Origin: Siphonodentalium dalli
Taxonomy: Eukaryota; Mollusca; Scaphopoda; Gadilida; Siphonodentaliidae
DNA: 64,000 nucleotides
Assembly (NCBI GenBank): GCA_032622095.1
Contig: CP136064.1
Coordinates: 135,357,129 to 135,421,128 of the forward strand
Direction: 5' to 3'
Shown piece by piece: positions 21,950-33,078 of the stretch (its first letter is position 1; the number at the start of each line of letters is the position of its first letter). Under the pieces are notes generated by a model. The model worked only from the letters and a program-made list of their open reading frames with translations, made no database searches and was not told where the DNA came from. The position numbers were made by a program, and so were the translations under genes.

Positions 21950-24505
21950 GGGAGCATGTCAAAACCTCTTTCGCATATGCAATATTGTCGATAATGTCAA
22001 AAAAGTTTTGACGTAAATGTGCTAAAGCGAAATGTCGGAATTGACGAAAAATAATGCGATAACGTCGAAAGCGACTGGCCATAAAAGTGCGATAACGTCG
22101 AAACCACAACAGACCATAATTTCCGTAAAATGTCGAAACTTTCGACAACGCGAAAGTCGCGACGTCGAAATATTGATCGATATTCGCAAACGACGAAAAG
22201 TTAAAACATCGATACGATGTTGTCGCACTTCATAAATCCGCGCATTGCCTTCTGCGTAATCAGATGCCAGCTGAATTTTTATTGGCTGTCGGCCAAAGGC
22301 CATACAAACAACTCTATGCGGTTAACACACAAGTACAATGACTTGACAGTTCGACTGTTTTGATAGCTATGAGTTCGCACAATGCCTAATTAAACAATAG
22401 TCAACCCATTCCAAATGTGTGAAGGGGTGACATTTAGCAAAAGGCTATACAAACATATAGGTCTACTGACATATAATGACGTATATACCGGTCCCTCACA
22501 ACTATGTGTGAACTGTGCGACAGTTTTGTTGTTGTTGTTGTCGTGATGTCTTCTCAATTAGTGAACAATGGTTTAACTCGTTGGACAAAAACAACACATC
22601 TGATATATTAAATTCCAAAATGAAGCGACTTGATGTCATAATATCAGTTCCATCATGGCTAGAAACAGTGATGAAATCGAATAGATCTATCGGTAGCGGA
22701 CATATACGCAGTTGGGAAAATATTAGACCAGCAGTTTACACAGGTCGACAGTACGAAGAAGTTAGGGTTTTCACAACCCCAGGTATCACACATCTAACAG
22801 AAAAAAGATGAAATCACACAGAAATTTGAAACCAGCTGCACCCACCCACAACGGGAGCAACAACCGTCCATCCACATGATCCAGCATTTGAAGCAATAGG
22901 CCCGATATAGAACAAGCCCTCATCACATTGTATCAACGCCAGACATATATAGAGCCATACCCCCTAAGTTCATTGTTTTATAATGGTATGTTTAATATCC
23001 ATATTTTTATTATTCATTCAATAAAGAATCGAGAAAAACATAACAGTCAACTCCTCCGTCAGTCAATGCTACCCACAAACGAAACTAGGATTGGCCTTTG
23101 AAATTACAGTGCTAAAAATAGCACAACATAACATGTGCAATTCGTGGAAATTCCAAACTAGTATTATATAATATGTTTTGTATTAACTTAACTTTGTCGC
23201 ATCTGATCGCTGATATATATTGAATAAAGTGTGTAGATTTGAAATAAAAGTCGCCGACGAATTAATCATGATGACGCTGCGCTTCCGATATCTAACAATG
23301 ATTTCATATTTATATTGCGAAAATTAAAGCATTGTTTACGACTGTCCGACGATGCCGGAAACACCCTGATTTGTGTCCACATTAAAATATGTGTCTGGTC
23401 TAGAAAGACAGATTGAAACTGTAGAAATTAACTCTACGTGGCATACAGAAAGTATACTATAAATCGGGGTTGTGGAATAATTTATTGTCGTCCTCGGCTG
23501 TATTCTTTTATTCATAATAGTTCGCACAATTAAATGGTGACGGTTTACCCAAAGTGAAGACAAGTTACACAATCACACACAAAAACGATTTTCGAAATTT
23601 GCATTGTTTACGGTACCACTCTGCAGTATTAATGCGACAGTGTAGCAATTATTGCTCGAGATTTCGGGGGACTTCAACCTGTACTGTAATATTTACTGTA
23701 AACCAGTGATGCAATATCACTGCTATAAACCCACGGATTTGCGGGCACCGTGTGACAAAACGTAGGAAATGATTGTGTTGGCCTATCCTATTATATAAAT
23801 TGGGTCTGGGAATAATTTATTTGGGACTTTAAATAATATTCTATTAATAATAGTTTATTATTAAACGAAGTTTGAATTGTACGATATTAACCAAATCGGA
23901 GATTTCAGTAGATCGTAGAAATTTACTAATAGGCCTACATATATAAACTCCGATCGGACCATTTTACCGTTAAAATGTTTCGCATGTGCATTTTACAGCC
24001 GTATTAGGGGGTATGGCTCTATTTATATCAAATCGGAAATGTTTTCATATCGGAGAATACTCCGATTAAATCGATGGAATTCTTATGATAAAAACTCCGA
24101 TCTGAGAAATTTCAGCATGGACACCGACATCTTCCCGTTCGCGACACATCAGTATAAAACTGCGACTATGGAGTATTTATTGAACACAAACTGTCCTGCC
24201 AATCGTATCGACACAACAGCAATATTGACAGATATAATGCTGCGATCTTGACGAAAACAAATACGGCGAAAATATGTCAAAACAGAACAGCGAACATTTG
24301 AGCAAAACTGCGAAACAAAACTGCGATAATTGCGAAAACATCGAACCAAGACTGCGAAAATGACGAAAAATTGACGGAAACGTACAACGTTATGGCGTGC
24401 GATAATGACGAAAAAACTCTGATAATGTCGAAAAAAAACGACGTCAATGACGCCACTTTTTTCGCATTTTTTTCGCATATGCGAAAGAGGTTTTGACATG
24501 CTCCC
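21950..24505. mobile_element. TIR DNA element, 2.56 kb, TTA target duplication, inserted in coding sequence
   Basis: Perfect 31-bp inverted repeats (21950-21980 and 24475-24505) begin 'gggagcatgtcaaaacctc'. TTA is duplicated on both sides (21947-21949 and 24506-24508). Subterminal regions are crowded with 'gataatgtcgaaa'-type repeats (21985-22200 in one orientation, 24250-24450 in the other). The centre (22500-24000) has a short ORF at 22515-22811 but no recognisable transposase. The TWA duplication and GGGA tips match the 17124-20553 element, so both may use a Harbinger-like transposase supplied elsewhere. Confidence 0.92.
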
Positions 24506-25339
24506 TTACACATGGTGGTATGACTCCATCAGAGGATATTCTCAGCAAGTGCGACGAACGTGCTGACAAATGGTCCGACGAAGTCCGAGTCCGAATAAGT
24601 CGAGCTGTAAGTGACTTACACGCATCAGATGCTCGATACCACTCTGATGCCGTCAGTCATTCATGGGAGAACGAACGGTACAAGCAGCCACAATATCCAT
24701 GGCACTACCTGATATCGAACTGCCTCTTCAAGCTGTGGTAGATTTCATGAGAAGCGACAGCTCTCTTAGTTGGAGCTCTGTTGAGTTATATGAGAAGTGT
24801 GTTCAAAATGGCTACTTGTCTCCAAATTACCACAGCTATTTGGCAAATAATTGCTGCTTCTTAGCTCCACATCCATCGCGACAATAGTTGAAATGCGATG
24901 TTGAGTAGGTTCTCTTCTGAGCATTTTTTTCGCATATGCGAAAGAGGTTTTGACATGCTCCCTTACACATGGTGGTATGACTCCAAAAGAGGATATTCTC
25001 AGCAAGTGCGACGAACGTGCTGACAAATGGTCCGACGAAGTCCGAGTCCGAATAAGTCGCGCTGTAAGTGACTTACACGCATCAGATGCTCGATACCACT
25101 CTGATTGCCGTCAGTCATTCATGGGAGAACGAACAGTACAAGCAGCCACAATATCCATGGCACTACCTGATATCGACAGCTCTCTTAGTTGGAGCTCTGT
25201 TGAGTTATATGAGAAGTGTGTTCAAAATGGCTACTTGTCTCCAAATTACCACAGCTATTTGGCAAAGAATTGCTGCTTCTTAGCTCCACATCCATCGCGA
25301 CAATAGTTGAAGTGCGATCTTGAGTAGGTTCTCTTCTGA
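24464..25339 (+). repeat. Tandem duplication including a TIR end and gene fragment
   Basis: Unit 1 (24464-24920, 457 bp) and unit 2 (24921-25339) both start with 'gcatttttttcgcatatgcg', the inner flank and right TIR of the preceding element, and continue with the same coding piece. Unit 2 lacks 39 bp (in frame) present in unit 1 near 24717-24755, has one extra base near 25108 and a few substitutions. Thus unit 1 is frameshifted where unit 2 is not, and unit 2 is deleted where unit 1 is not. Confidence 0.93.
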
Positions 25340-25459
25340 GGATTGCCAGTGATATTGATGATGATGTCCCCGCAGCCATGAAAACTCTGTGAACAGCAAT
25401 TTCTAAGGAGGTCGATGACATTGAAATTGATTGAAACAATTATGAGTCCAGTTTAGATA

Positions 25460-27186
25460 AAAATACACTCTTCGAGTATACAAGTCAAACTGTCTTAGAC
25501 TTTCTTGGCCGCCTGTCGCCAAAACTTGACAATACTCTCCTGGCACTGATGATAGGTAACATGATTACTTCTGCAATCAAAGGGGTACCTGCACCATTGC
25601 AAATAAGTTTAGCAGTAATGCTTCGCGATTCCAAGGAATTGGTAAAATCAATGAGTGACTTCGGTGTCACTTGCACATACGATGAGCTGTTGCGGTTTAA
25701 AAAATCGGCAGCGGTATTGGCCTCTAAGAGTAGCAATCTAATTACAGTCACCAGTTCGGAAAATGGGTCGATACAGTTCGTAGTCAATAACTTTGATGCT
25801 GATATATGTTCCCAAAATGGCAAGCTCAGTACACACTCATTAGCGGTCTTGATGACACAGCCTAACAAGAAAGCAGAACCTGCCTCCCCAATGATACCGA
25901 GAGTTAGTAAACATGATATGTCTAAACCCATTGATTATAATGTTGAAGCGTACACATTTGACGGATCTAAAAAGCCTGACATTCTCGCTCAATGGATTTG
26001 AAATGACATACCTCAGCTCAAGGTCTTGGCATGCATGGCTATTGCAGAGCAAAGGGCATTGGAAAGTGATTTTGGGTTTCTGAAAGATGTCATAAAACAT
26101 GCTGACTGTCCGGAGTTTAACGGTTACAATACCAGATTATCCTGCCAGAGTGTCCAGTCACCACAACTGGCGACGAAGGCAGTATATCTACCATTGATTG
26201 ACATGCCCCCGGCTGATCCGGAAACAATTTTCACCGCCATGTTAGAAGCACTACGTCTAACTAAGTTGACTGGGCAGAAGTTCACGTTATTCACTGCTGA
26301 TCAGCAGCTGTATAAAGTGGCATTGAATGTTCTTTGGTCTGATCCAGATAAATTGAAAAACATGATGCCCCAGTTAGGAGGCATGAATATGCTTATGAGC
26401 TTCGTCGGTGCTGCCGGCACATTGATGGACAATACACGGTTATCAGAAATTCTTGAGTCAGTATTCGGTGGTGTGTCTAAGATTTTGACTGGCAAGAAGT
26501 TTCCGATGAACGTACGTGCATTCCGGTTGTTGACTGAAGAGTTGCTGAGAGACATCTTAGCTCGGGAGAACGTTGTCTGTCCTGAAGATTTGAATTAGAT
26601 ATTAGAGGACTTGTCTGAATGCAGCAAGGCATGGGTGGACTGCTTTATAAGGCCCGTTTTTATCATGATGTACATTAGAGCTGAGCGTGAAGGCAACTGG
26701 CCTTTACACTTGGTAGCGGTGAAACAAATGTTGCCATATTTCTCTGCATCGGGTCACTTGAACTATGCTAGGTACGGCTTATTCTACTTGAGAGAGATGC
26801 AAAGAGTACCACCAGAAGTTTTACAGCACTTTTTGAAAGGGTCTCATGTAATGAGACACGTTGATGGCGTTTGGAACGGCATATGGAGCGATATGTTCAT
26901 TGAAACCACATTCATGCATTACGGCCATGGTAAGTCAGGCATTGTAGGCATTACATTGAAACCAGAAACCTTGAAAGTGTGGGCTTTAAGCCTCCATAGC
27001 TGCGGCCAACTTATTAATGGTGTTGCTCAGTTGAGAGAGTCCGATGTCACGGCGCAGGCATTGCTTGAACACAAAGAGGAGATGAAGGCGAGAATTGCTG
27101 CTGACCACGCAGATCGTGAGGGTATCAGGAACAAACTCGCAACGGTCATACACCTACTGGACCCACACAACACCCTGATGCAATAG
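25460..27186 (+). pseudogene. Central region of nuclease/CXC gene
   Basis: One frame stays open over 1.7 kb except for stops at 25999-26001 and 26596-26598, before a TAG at 27184. Recognisable family blocks are 'SPKLDNTLLALMIGNM', 'LRDSKELVKSMSDFGVTCTY' and 'QFVVNNFDADI'. The 26026-27186 part is helical with many Leu, Met and Trp and no enzyme motif I can name. The few interruptions over a long frame show that decay is recent relative to the neighbouring repeats. Confidence 0.75.
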
Positions 27187-27194
27187 TATAAAAC

Positions 27195-28545
27195 GTAGTC
27201 AGTGGTCAGAATGCTACCAAAAATGTAAATTTGGACATGACCATATCACTTGGCCGGCAAACATTGAATGATTTTGGGAACAAACTCCCGAGTGGATTTT
27301 ATGATAAGATATCAATGCCCATTGAAACAATGGCAGTTATGAAAAAGTCAGTCAAGTTGGGTGACAACAAAACCTTTGACAGCAATCTTATTTACTCACG
27401 CATAATGGGACTTCAAGCTAGCTCAAGAGACGTTAGTATAAATGACATACTATCATATGAATTGTCCCCAATTCCGACAGCTCTTTTCAATGAGAATGGT
27501 GATATGCGAATATCAAAATCTAAGTCCGATCTGAAATCACAAACTGCAGTTATAATTTCATCTGTGAAGACGTCAAAGAGCAATGTGTCATCTTGCACAA
27601 TAATAGATGGTTGTGCGCTACTGTGGATACCACATTGGCCTGCTCCCAGCAAATTATGTCCCCCAACAGTAAAAGATTATGTTAAGAAATTTCAGCAACA
27701 AGTGAAGCAGAGACTCTTGTCTGGAGACACCTACCTTGTATTTGACAGGTACAAAGATTTCAGTACTAAGTGTACCACTAGCGCTAAGAGAAGTGGCGAG
27801 GTTTGTTGCAGGAAATTTACGTTGAATGCAACGTCACCACTACCATCTCAGAAATTGGTCCTGACTGTAACTGAAAATAAAAAACAGTTGATTGACATTA
27901 TTGGCAATGAATTTTGATGTGACAAACAGTTCGCTGTTGACAACACCTGGCAACATGCGTTGTTTGTAACTGGCCAAAACGCTGCTCCAATTGAAATAAA
28001 CAAGGGTGTAGTTATTGATAGGCATGACATGGCAACTGAGCATGAAGAAGCTGATAACATTATTGTACAACAAGCTCTTCAGGCTGCATCTGGCAATGAC
28101 AATGTCATAGTTCTTGCAGATGACACTGATGTATACGCGTTGCTTCTGCATCACTATCTGGACCAAAATTTGTCATGAAATATCTTCATGGAATCTCCCA
28201 TAAAAGGAAAATCGGTTGTTGATATCGCAGCAACTGTTGAGAAGCATAGCGGTATTATCCCAGACTTGCTTGCGGCTTATGGCATCTCTGGATGCGACAC
28301 AGTTGGATGCTGTTTTGGAATTGGCAAAGGTCGCACGTTAAAAGTATTAAAATACAGTGAAAACTCACTAGCCTCTGTTGGTGACGTTAATGCCCCGTGG
28401 TCTGAGGTACTCAACCAAGCTACTCAATTCATGTGTTCATGTTATGGTTGCAAAGATACGAGCACCATGTCTGAAGCGCGAATTAGTGTTTGGACATCGA
28501 AGATAGGGAAGAAGGGCGCTACTAAAGTTCCTAGTCTGTGTAGCC
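27195..28545 (+). pseudogene. FEN1/XPG-like nuclease domain of the decayed gene
   Basis: In one frame (interrupted by TGA at 27915-27917 and 28176-28178) the order of FEN1-family motifs is visible: 'IIDGCALLW' (first catalytic Asp, codon 27606); 'YLVFDRYKDF' (Asp, codon 27744, as in FEN1 VFDG); 'HEEADN' (28041-28058, equivalent of PGEAEA); 'VLADDTDVYALL' (Asp codons 28119-28130, equivalent of the DxD pair); and 'ISGCDTVGCCFGIGKGRTLKVL' split as GCD (28290-28298) and GIGKGR (28317-28334), equivalent to the GxD and helix-hairpin-helix of XPG-I. Members of this fold cut flap or branched DNA with two metal ions. All expected acidic residues remain despite the stops. The assignment is by motif order, not by alignment. 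Confidence 0.7.
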
Positions 28546-28751
28546 TACCGCCTACCTCCAACCACCGAAGCATTCACAGAGAACATCAAATGCGCACATT
28601 TCCAAGTTCGCATTTGCAAATACGCTTTAGACCTCGTCCCCCCACAATTGGATGCTACAAATTTTTGTTTTATCAAGGATGAAATTTCAAATTTTTTATC
28701 ACCCGTGACTCTTCCAACTGGTGTACTGTTTGCCCCCGACACTGTTTTGCG

Positions 28752-28953
28752 CATGGTTCGGTGTTCCTGTTCGAGTAAACAGCCTTGCAAAACTAGCAGG
28801 TGCAGGTGTAGATCTTCTTGATTGGCATGCACAATCTTTTGTGCTTGTAATGCAACCATTGAGTGTTGTAATGAACAGACGCATTCGGGGACAGATGGCA
28901 GAGCAGCTCAGTTGAACGAAGCAGATGCAGACACACCACATAGTTCAGTATAG
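28752..28953 (+). pseudogene. Tesmin/TSO1-like CXC domain, decayed gene C-terminus
   Basis: The frame at 28762 gives C-S-C-x6-C-x4-C-R-C, then a stop (TGA 28819-28821), then C-x4-C-x-C-x6-C-C. This is the cysteine ladder of CXC (CRC/tesmin/TSO1, MSL2-type) zinc-cluster DNA-binding domains. The frame ends at TAG 28951-28953. The frame here differs from that of the nuclease, with the change around 28545. Inferred role: DNA targeting of the nuclease. Confidence 0.7.
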
Positions 28954-29640
28954 GGTTTCAGCAATTGGGCTACTTATTCATGTACATTTCTTCTACAACT
29001 CTGCCTGCAATTTGTAGCAATACTGCAGTACTACTTCTTGTCTTCGGAAAACGAAAGATATCAATGTAATGCTACATATTTCTGTCAAAACATAGCTCCT
29101 GTTTGAGTGTTGTGTTAAGTATGATCTCAAAACGACTTTTTCGCCCATTTTGTCGACAATTTGGCTGCCATTTTGGATTCAATTTTTTTTCGTTGGTACT
29201 TGAAATTAAAGATACTTACCATGCATTACCCCATTGGTTCGAAATATTCGAAAAATCATTTGTTTGGCGATCAAACGTGGATTATACCGTCATTTCTACA
29301 TTCACGGTGGCCATTTTGGTGGCCATCTTTTTTAAACCCAAATTTCTCAAATTGCTCGAGGCTGACAATTGGCCAGCTGATTAATTCTTAACAAGTATGT
29401 CCCACTCTACCAGAATCCACGCATCTGACCTGGCGGCCGGACTATTATAAGGGTATTAGCTGAACCATTGTAGTTTTCAGGCAATAGCTGTTTTCTTTCT
29501 GCTGAGAATAATTTGCATTCAAGCAAGTAATGAAATTCATCACCAATATTCATCACCAGGAGAATTTATGTTACTAGAAAAATGGAGCTCTACTGTAGTC
29601 TGTTTGTCCTTTTGGATGCTTAGACTTGTATTGGAACAAA
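28954..29640. other. Sequence downstream of the nuclease/CXC gene
   Basis: No inverted match to the upstream flank (21340-21570) was found, so an element boundary cannot be set. An ORF at 29103-29384 contains Phe-rich sequence from 'gccattttggattc' repeat phrases and is probably not a gene. Confidence 0.4.
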
Positions 29641-30310
29641 GAGAGCCAAGATAGGAGATTTAACCCCTTTTATCCATTCCATATCTTGTAAACTTTTCCA
29701 TTATTAAGTAACTATATTATTTTGACATGTCACATGGTAATTTTCAACAACATAAAAAGAACTGCTTTCACTATGATAGTGGTAACAGGCTCTGCAGATG
29801 TTATATTAACCCTTTTCTTTTGATCCATATATTCCAATTAATCCTTCTCTTTTGACCCATAAATTCAAATAACTTGTGTTATTATGTACATTTGTGTGTA
29901 CCACTTTAGTACATAACAGTATACTTATAATTCCACATCAAAACTCTAGATTATATGATTTCGATCATAGCAATTTACTATCACCAAGGGATGGGTTAAA
30001 CATCTGCCTCTCATTAGAGAAAATGAAGAACTTTTTTTAAATCTTTTTTTTTTAGGTTGAACTCATTCTAATTTTCTTGTTTTTGATAAAGCACCTCTCA
30101 CTCCCTATCGTTTTTGGTACTGATCAGTTAATCGATTTGTAAAATATTAACCTATTTTACCCATTCCGTGTCATTTAACCTTTTCCATTATTGTATAACT
30201 ATATTATTTTGATGTCTGACATGGCAAATTGCAACAACAAAAATAGAACTGCTTACACCATGGAAGTGGTGACAGGCTCTATAGTTTTGATGCTATTTTA
30301 ATCCATAAAT
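29640..30310 (+). repeat. Diverged direct duplication, ~485 bp apart
   Basis: 'ccattattaagtaactatat' at about 29699 and 'ccattattgtataactatat' at 30183 start two related stretches (29665-29880 and 30150-30340). They share 'atattattttga', 'aacaacataaaaagaactgc' and 'caaataacttgtgttatta'-type phrases. The copies are old, with many substitutions and indels. Confidence 0.75.
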
Positions 30311-30314
30311 TCAA

Positions 30315-30456
30315 ATAATTTGTGTTATTATACATTTGTCTATAAAGTAGTATAGACAAATGTACATAATAATACAAATTATTGCTATGATCAGAATCAT
30401 AATCTACAGTTTTGATGTTGCAATATACAGCATACTCTATATTGCAACATCAAAAC
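30315..30456. repeat. Two adjacent palindromes
   Basis: 30315-30383 folds 'acatttgtctata' against 'tatagacaaatgt', extending outward through 'aataatttgtgttatta'. 30409-30456 folds 'gttttgatgttgcaatata' against its complement. Both are strong hairpins in an AT-rich context, probably remnants of fold-back elements. Confidence 0.85.
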
Positions 30457-30559
30457 ATCAATTGACATAATAAATACATGCTAAATGAATAAACATGTTC
30501 AATAATATGTGAGCAAAAATATGACTATCAACATTTGAAGGAAGCCAATCATATTACTA

Positions 30560-30910
30560 GTGGGATTACCGATGCGACCATGATAAATTACCGATAGAAT
30601 TCTCAACTAATTACCGATGGCAGGACAAAAAATTACTCACAGGAAAGGGTGAAATTACCGAAAGAATTCATGGCAAATTACCAATGGCGGAACAAAAAAT
30701 TACAGATGGGGAATGGTTGAAATTACTGCTGGCAGGACAAAAATTACCGGTGAAATTACTGACAAATTACCAATGAAATTACTGCAGGTGTGATAAAAAA
30801 TTAATGATAGGAAAGGGTGGAATTAGCGATGAATTTACCAATTTGGGCATTATTTTAACGATGGTAATAACATCCCGAGAGGTAATACCAGCAGAATTAC
30901 CAATTTAGTT
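30560..30910. repeat. Degenerate short tandem repeat 'aaattaccgatgg'
   Basis: 'aaattaccga' or close variants ('aattactgctgg', 'aattaccaatgg') recur about fifteen times with irregular 15-40-bp spacing. It is non-coding, resembling a decayed minisatellite. Confidence 0.75.
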
Positions 30911-30969
30911 TTAATACCTTAGTAAGGTGATAGCCCAGCATGTGGTAAAGGATACAACAGGTTTTGTCT

Positions 30970-31290
30970 ATTCATTAGCTCAACTTGACAAAGCCTAGTT
31001 TGAGCTATTGCCATGGGTTGGCATCCGTCGTCTGTTCTTCCGGGTGACCACCAGATGAAACCTATCAGATTGTTTTGAATTGCATTGGAAAACATGGCCG
31101 CTGGTGTCCAGACGTTAACTCCAGTTCGAAGTATCTGATCGAAACCAAAATTGGTATGAGGAATAACCATCACAATATTGAGGTCAAGTTCGATTTCATT
31201 ATGATTTTCTGACCATCCAAGATCTACGGTTGATCTTATTTCACTGAAAGTTGGTATGAAACTTTGAATTGCAATCACAAATGCATTAAA
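30970..31290 (+). repeat. Fragment of TTAGCTC-type tandem-unit element
   Basis: It begins 'cattagctcaacttg' with a hairpin ('agctcaa ... ttgagct') and 'attgccatggg', like the start of the 164-bp-array element at 11958. It then holds one partial unit and a 'ggtatgaggaataaccatc' unit. Truncated; non-coding. Confidence 0.65.
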
Positions 31291-31394
31291 GAAAGTGACT
31301 AATGATGTTGTTCTGCATTTTTCAGTGTAGAGTCATTGTTTCTGTTCTGCCTTGTTTTTTGAATATCTAGTGAATATAACTTAATTTTTTACAG

Positions 31395-31481
31395 GACTTG
31401 AGTCGGCTGGGGCGAGATTTAAGCCAAGTTGTGATAGTAGACAATTCTCCTGCCTCATATATCTTCCATCCAGACAATGCT
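31395..31481 (+). CDS. CTDSPL: CTD small phosphatase, exon (VDNSPASY block)
   Basis: An 87-bp exon encoding 29 residues: [20 protein letters not shown] followed by SYIFHPDNA. Acceptor 'ttttttacag', donor 'gtaagt', phase 0 at both ends. The Asp-Asn of VDNSP corresponds to D206-N207 in human SCP1, the acidic site that helps hold Mg2+. The preceding intron is 16.2 kb, the longest in the window, and contains the nested TIR elements and the nuclease/CXC pseudogene. Confidence 0.96.
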
Positions 31482-32400
31482 GTAAGTCATATATGCTATA
31501 AATCAGTATCGAACATACTGTCATAGCTCATGTCATAACATGTCTATGCTCCATAACACTGGACGGGTCTTGTTATAACCAAGATTCATATTTGTTCAAA
31601 CGTCGTTGATTGGTCAAAAAGGAGCAGTCTAGGTTACTACCTCTTGGCTTAAATTACTGAAACTAAAAACATCTGTTTGTCTGAAACCATCAATTCTATA
31701 ATGTGTTGGGTATGAAGGGTGTGTGATTGATTCAGACTTGTTCAAATTTGGGCAGTCAGTCCAAAATGAGTGGAGCTATGTGATTTAGTTTATTCCCAAA
31801 ATGCGGGTGAAACTCCTCAACAATTTTGAGACCATCAGGACTTTTTAAGCCCCTGACCCCAGAGATATGAACATTGTATGCATTTTTAGTCAAGCTTAAG
31901 CTATTGCCATGTGAAGACCACATGAATGGGACATAGTTACTGAACGTGACTCAACACAAATGAGAAATTGTAGCAACATACTTATAATAGATATATGTTA
32001 TAATTTATACACATAAATTGCTGTCAGACAACATGGATATAACAAAGGCAAATAAATATGACAAAGATTACTAACAACGCAACTCGCATGCGATTGAACA
32101 AGATAATTCACACACATTCACAACAAAGCCAAATATATCTTACTCGAAAATGGCTACATTACTAACACGTCCAAAAGAGCACCTCACTCATGAATAAAAA
32201 ACGAGATCTCATACACATACTGCAGCATAAATGTTGAATGCAAATACCAACTTCAAGATATGTACATGACAGCAGGGGCGAGAAAGTAGTAAAGATATAA
32301 AGAACAAAGTCGAGAGTTAGATAAAGAAGAAATGATATCCATTATATATTTTGGAACTTCTATCTATCTGTCTGTATGTATGTGTGTTATAGACTCGAAA
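31482..32400. repeat. Intron with one diverged 'ggtcactggg'-type stretch
   Basis: 31560-31800 has worn phrases of the 'cagatttgttcaaa' repeat. 31800-32400 has no recognised feature. Confidence 0.45.
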
Positions 32401-32665
32401 ACTGCTCGACCGATCCTACTCACATTTGGTACGTAGGCCTACTTTGATCCCTAGAACAATATGGGCCAATTTCTGGTATGACCGTGTCATTGATCTTGAC
32501 CTCGCTGATATACATACACTCATATAGGCCACGTTTCTGGACCTCGACCGATCCATCTCAAATTTGGTATGTATGCCTACTTTGATCCTGGGAACAATAT
32601 GGGCAGGTCCAAGTGCGACCATATCCTTGACCGTATATGCTCATACAGGCATCTTTCTGCCCAGA
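32400..32665. repeat. Two-unit tandem repeat
   Basis: 'ctcgaccgatcc', 'catttggta' and 'gcctactttgatcc' followed by 'gaacaatatgggc' occur at 32406-32466 and 32545-32605, unit about 140 bp. Reading through the complement gives a repetitive ORF that is not a gene. Confidence 0.8.
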
Positions 32666-32807
32666 CGGAGGCAATCACAAAGAAATCCCTAAACAGCCCG
32701 GACAAAGTCGGGCACATCATCTTGTATAATTTATATATATGTATGAGTACTATAACTTACACAATAGTGGGCATTTGACCAAGAGCATTCATTGGTAAAG
32801 TTCCAGG

Positions 32808-33078
32808 GCAATCTCACACGACTTCCCCGTCAAGAACATTTTGGGCTGAAGTTTGTTAGATAGTGCCGCACGCCTCCCCCAAGCCCACCCACCCTACAAG
32901 TGATTTTTCCTATAGTGTTTTTGAAACGTGTCTCTTTGTGCTGTCATTCTTTTGGTATGCCCGTTATTTAGTAAAGGTGATTTTTTACTAAATAACGGGT
33001 ATGTTAGAGTTACATTTCTTTGAAAAACTCAAAACATTGGGCGACAAATTTTCTCGACGGGGAAGTCGTATGATATTG
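32808..33078. mobile_element. MITE-like ~270-bp element with internal hairpin
   Basis: 'acgacttccccgtcaagaa' at about 32818 is matched by its approximate complement at 33052-33070 (about 40-bp imperfect TIRs). In the middle, 32958-32999 is a perfect hairpin ('cccgttatttagtaaa' against 'tttactaaataacggg'). No clear target duplication was identified. Confidence 0.6.

Larger units (their letters stand above)
21574..28953 (+). pseudogene. Decayed FEN1-like nuclease + CXC-domain gene (multicopy family)
   Basis: A single decayed gene is traceable over about 4.8 kb of its own sequence once the insertion at 21950-24505 is set aside. In order: a Cys-containing N-terminal region ('CVFCGLEC', 21860-21883); a central helical region (25460-27186); a FEN1/XPG-like nuclease region (27500-28420); and a C-terminal tesmin/TSO1-like CXC cysteine cluster (28762-28880). 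The frame is broken by in-frame stops at 25999, 26596, 27184, 27915, 28176 and 28819, by frame changes near 27190 and 28545, and by an internal tandem duplication. Similar proteins are frequent in mollusc, brachiopod and cnidarian genomes as uncharacterised or 'tesmin/TSO1-like CXC domain-containing' entries (family knowledge, not checked). High copy number suggests a mobile or selfish gene, but no termini of its own were found here. Confidence 0.8.

Noticed and set aside
22515-22811. ORF inside the 2.56-kb TIR element as a transposase
   Set aside because: Only about 98 residues, no DDE or helix-turn-helix motif, and the opening Cys run derives from a 'tgttgttgt' repeat.
30560-30910. CRISPR-like array
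   Set aside because: The 'aaattaccgatgg' repeats are degenerate with irregular short spacing, and the genome is clearly eukaryotic.
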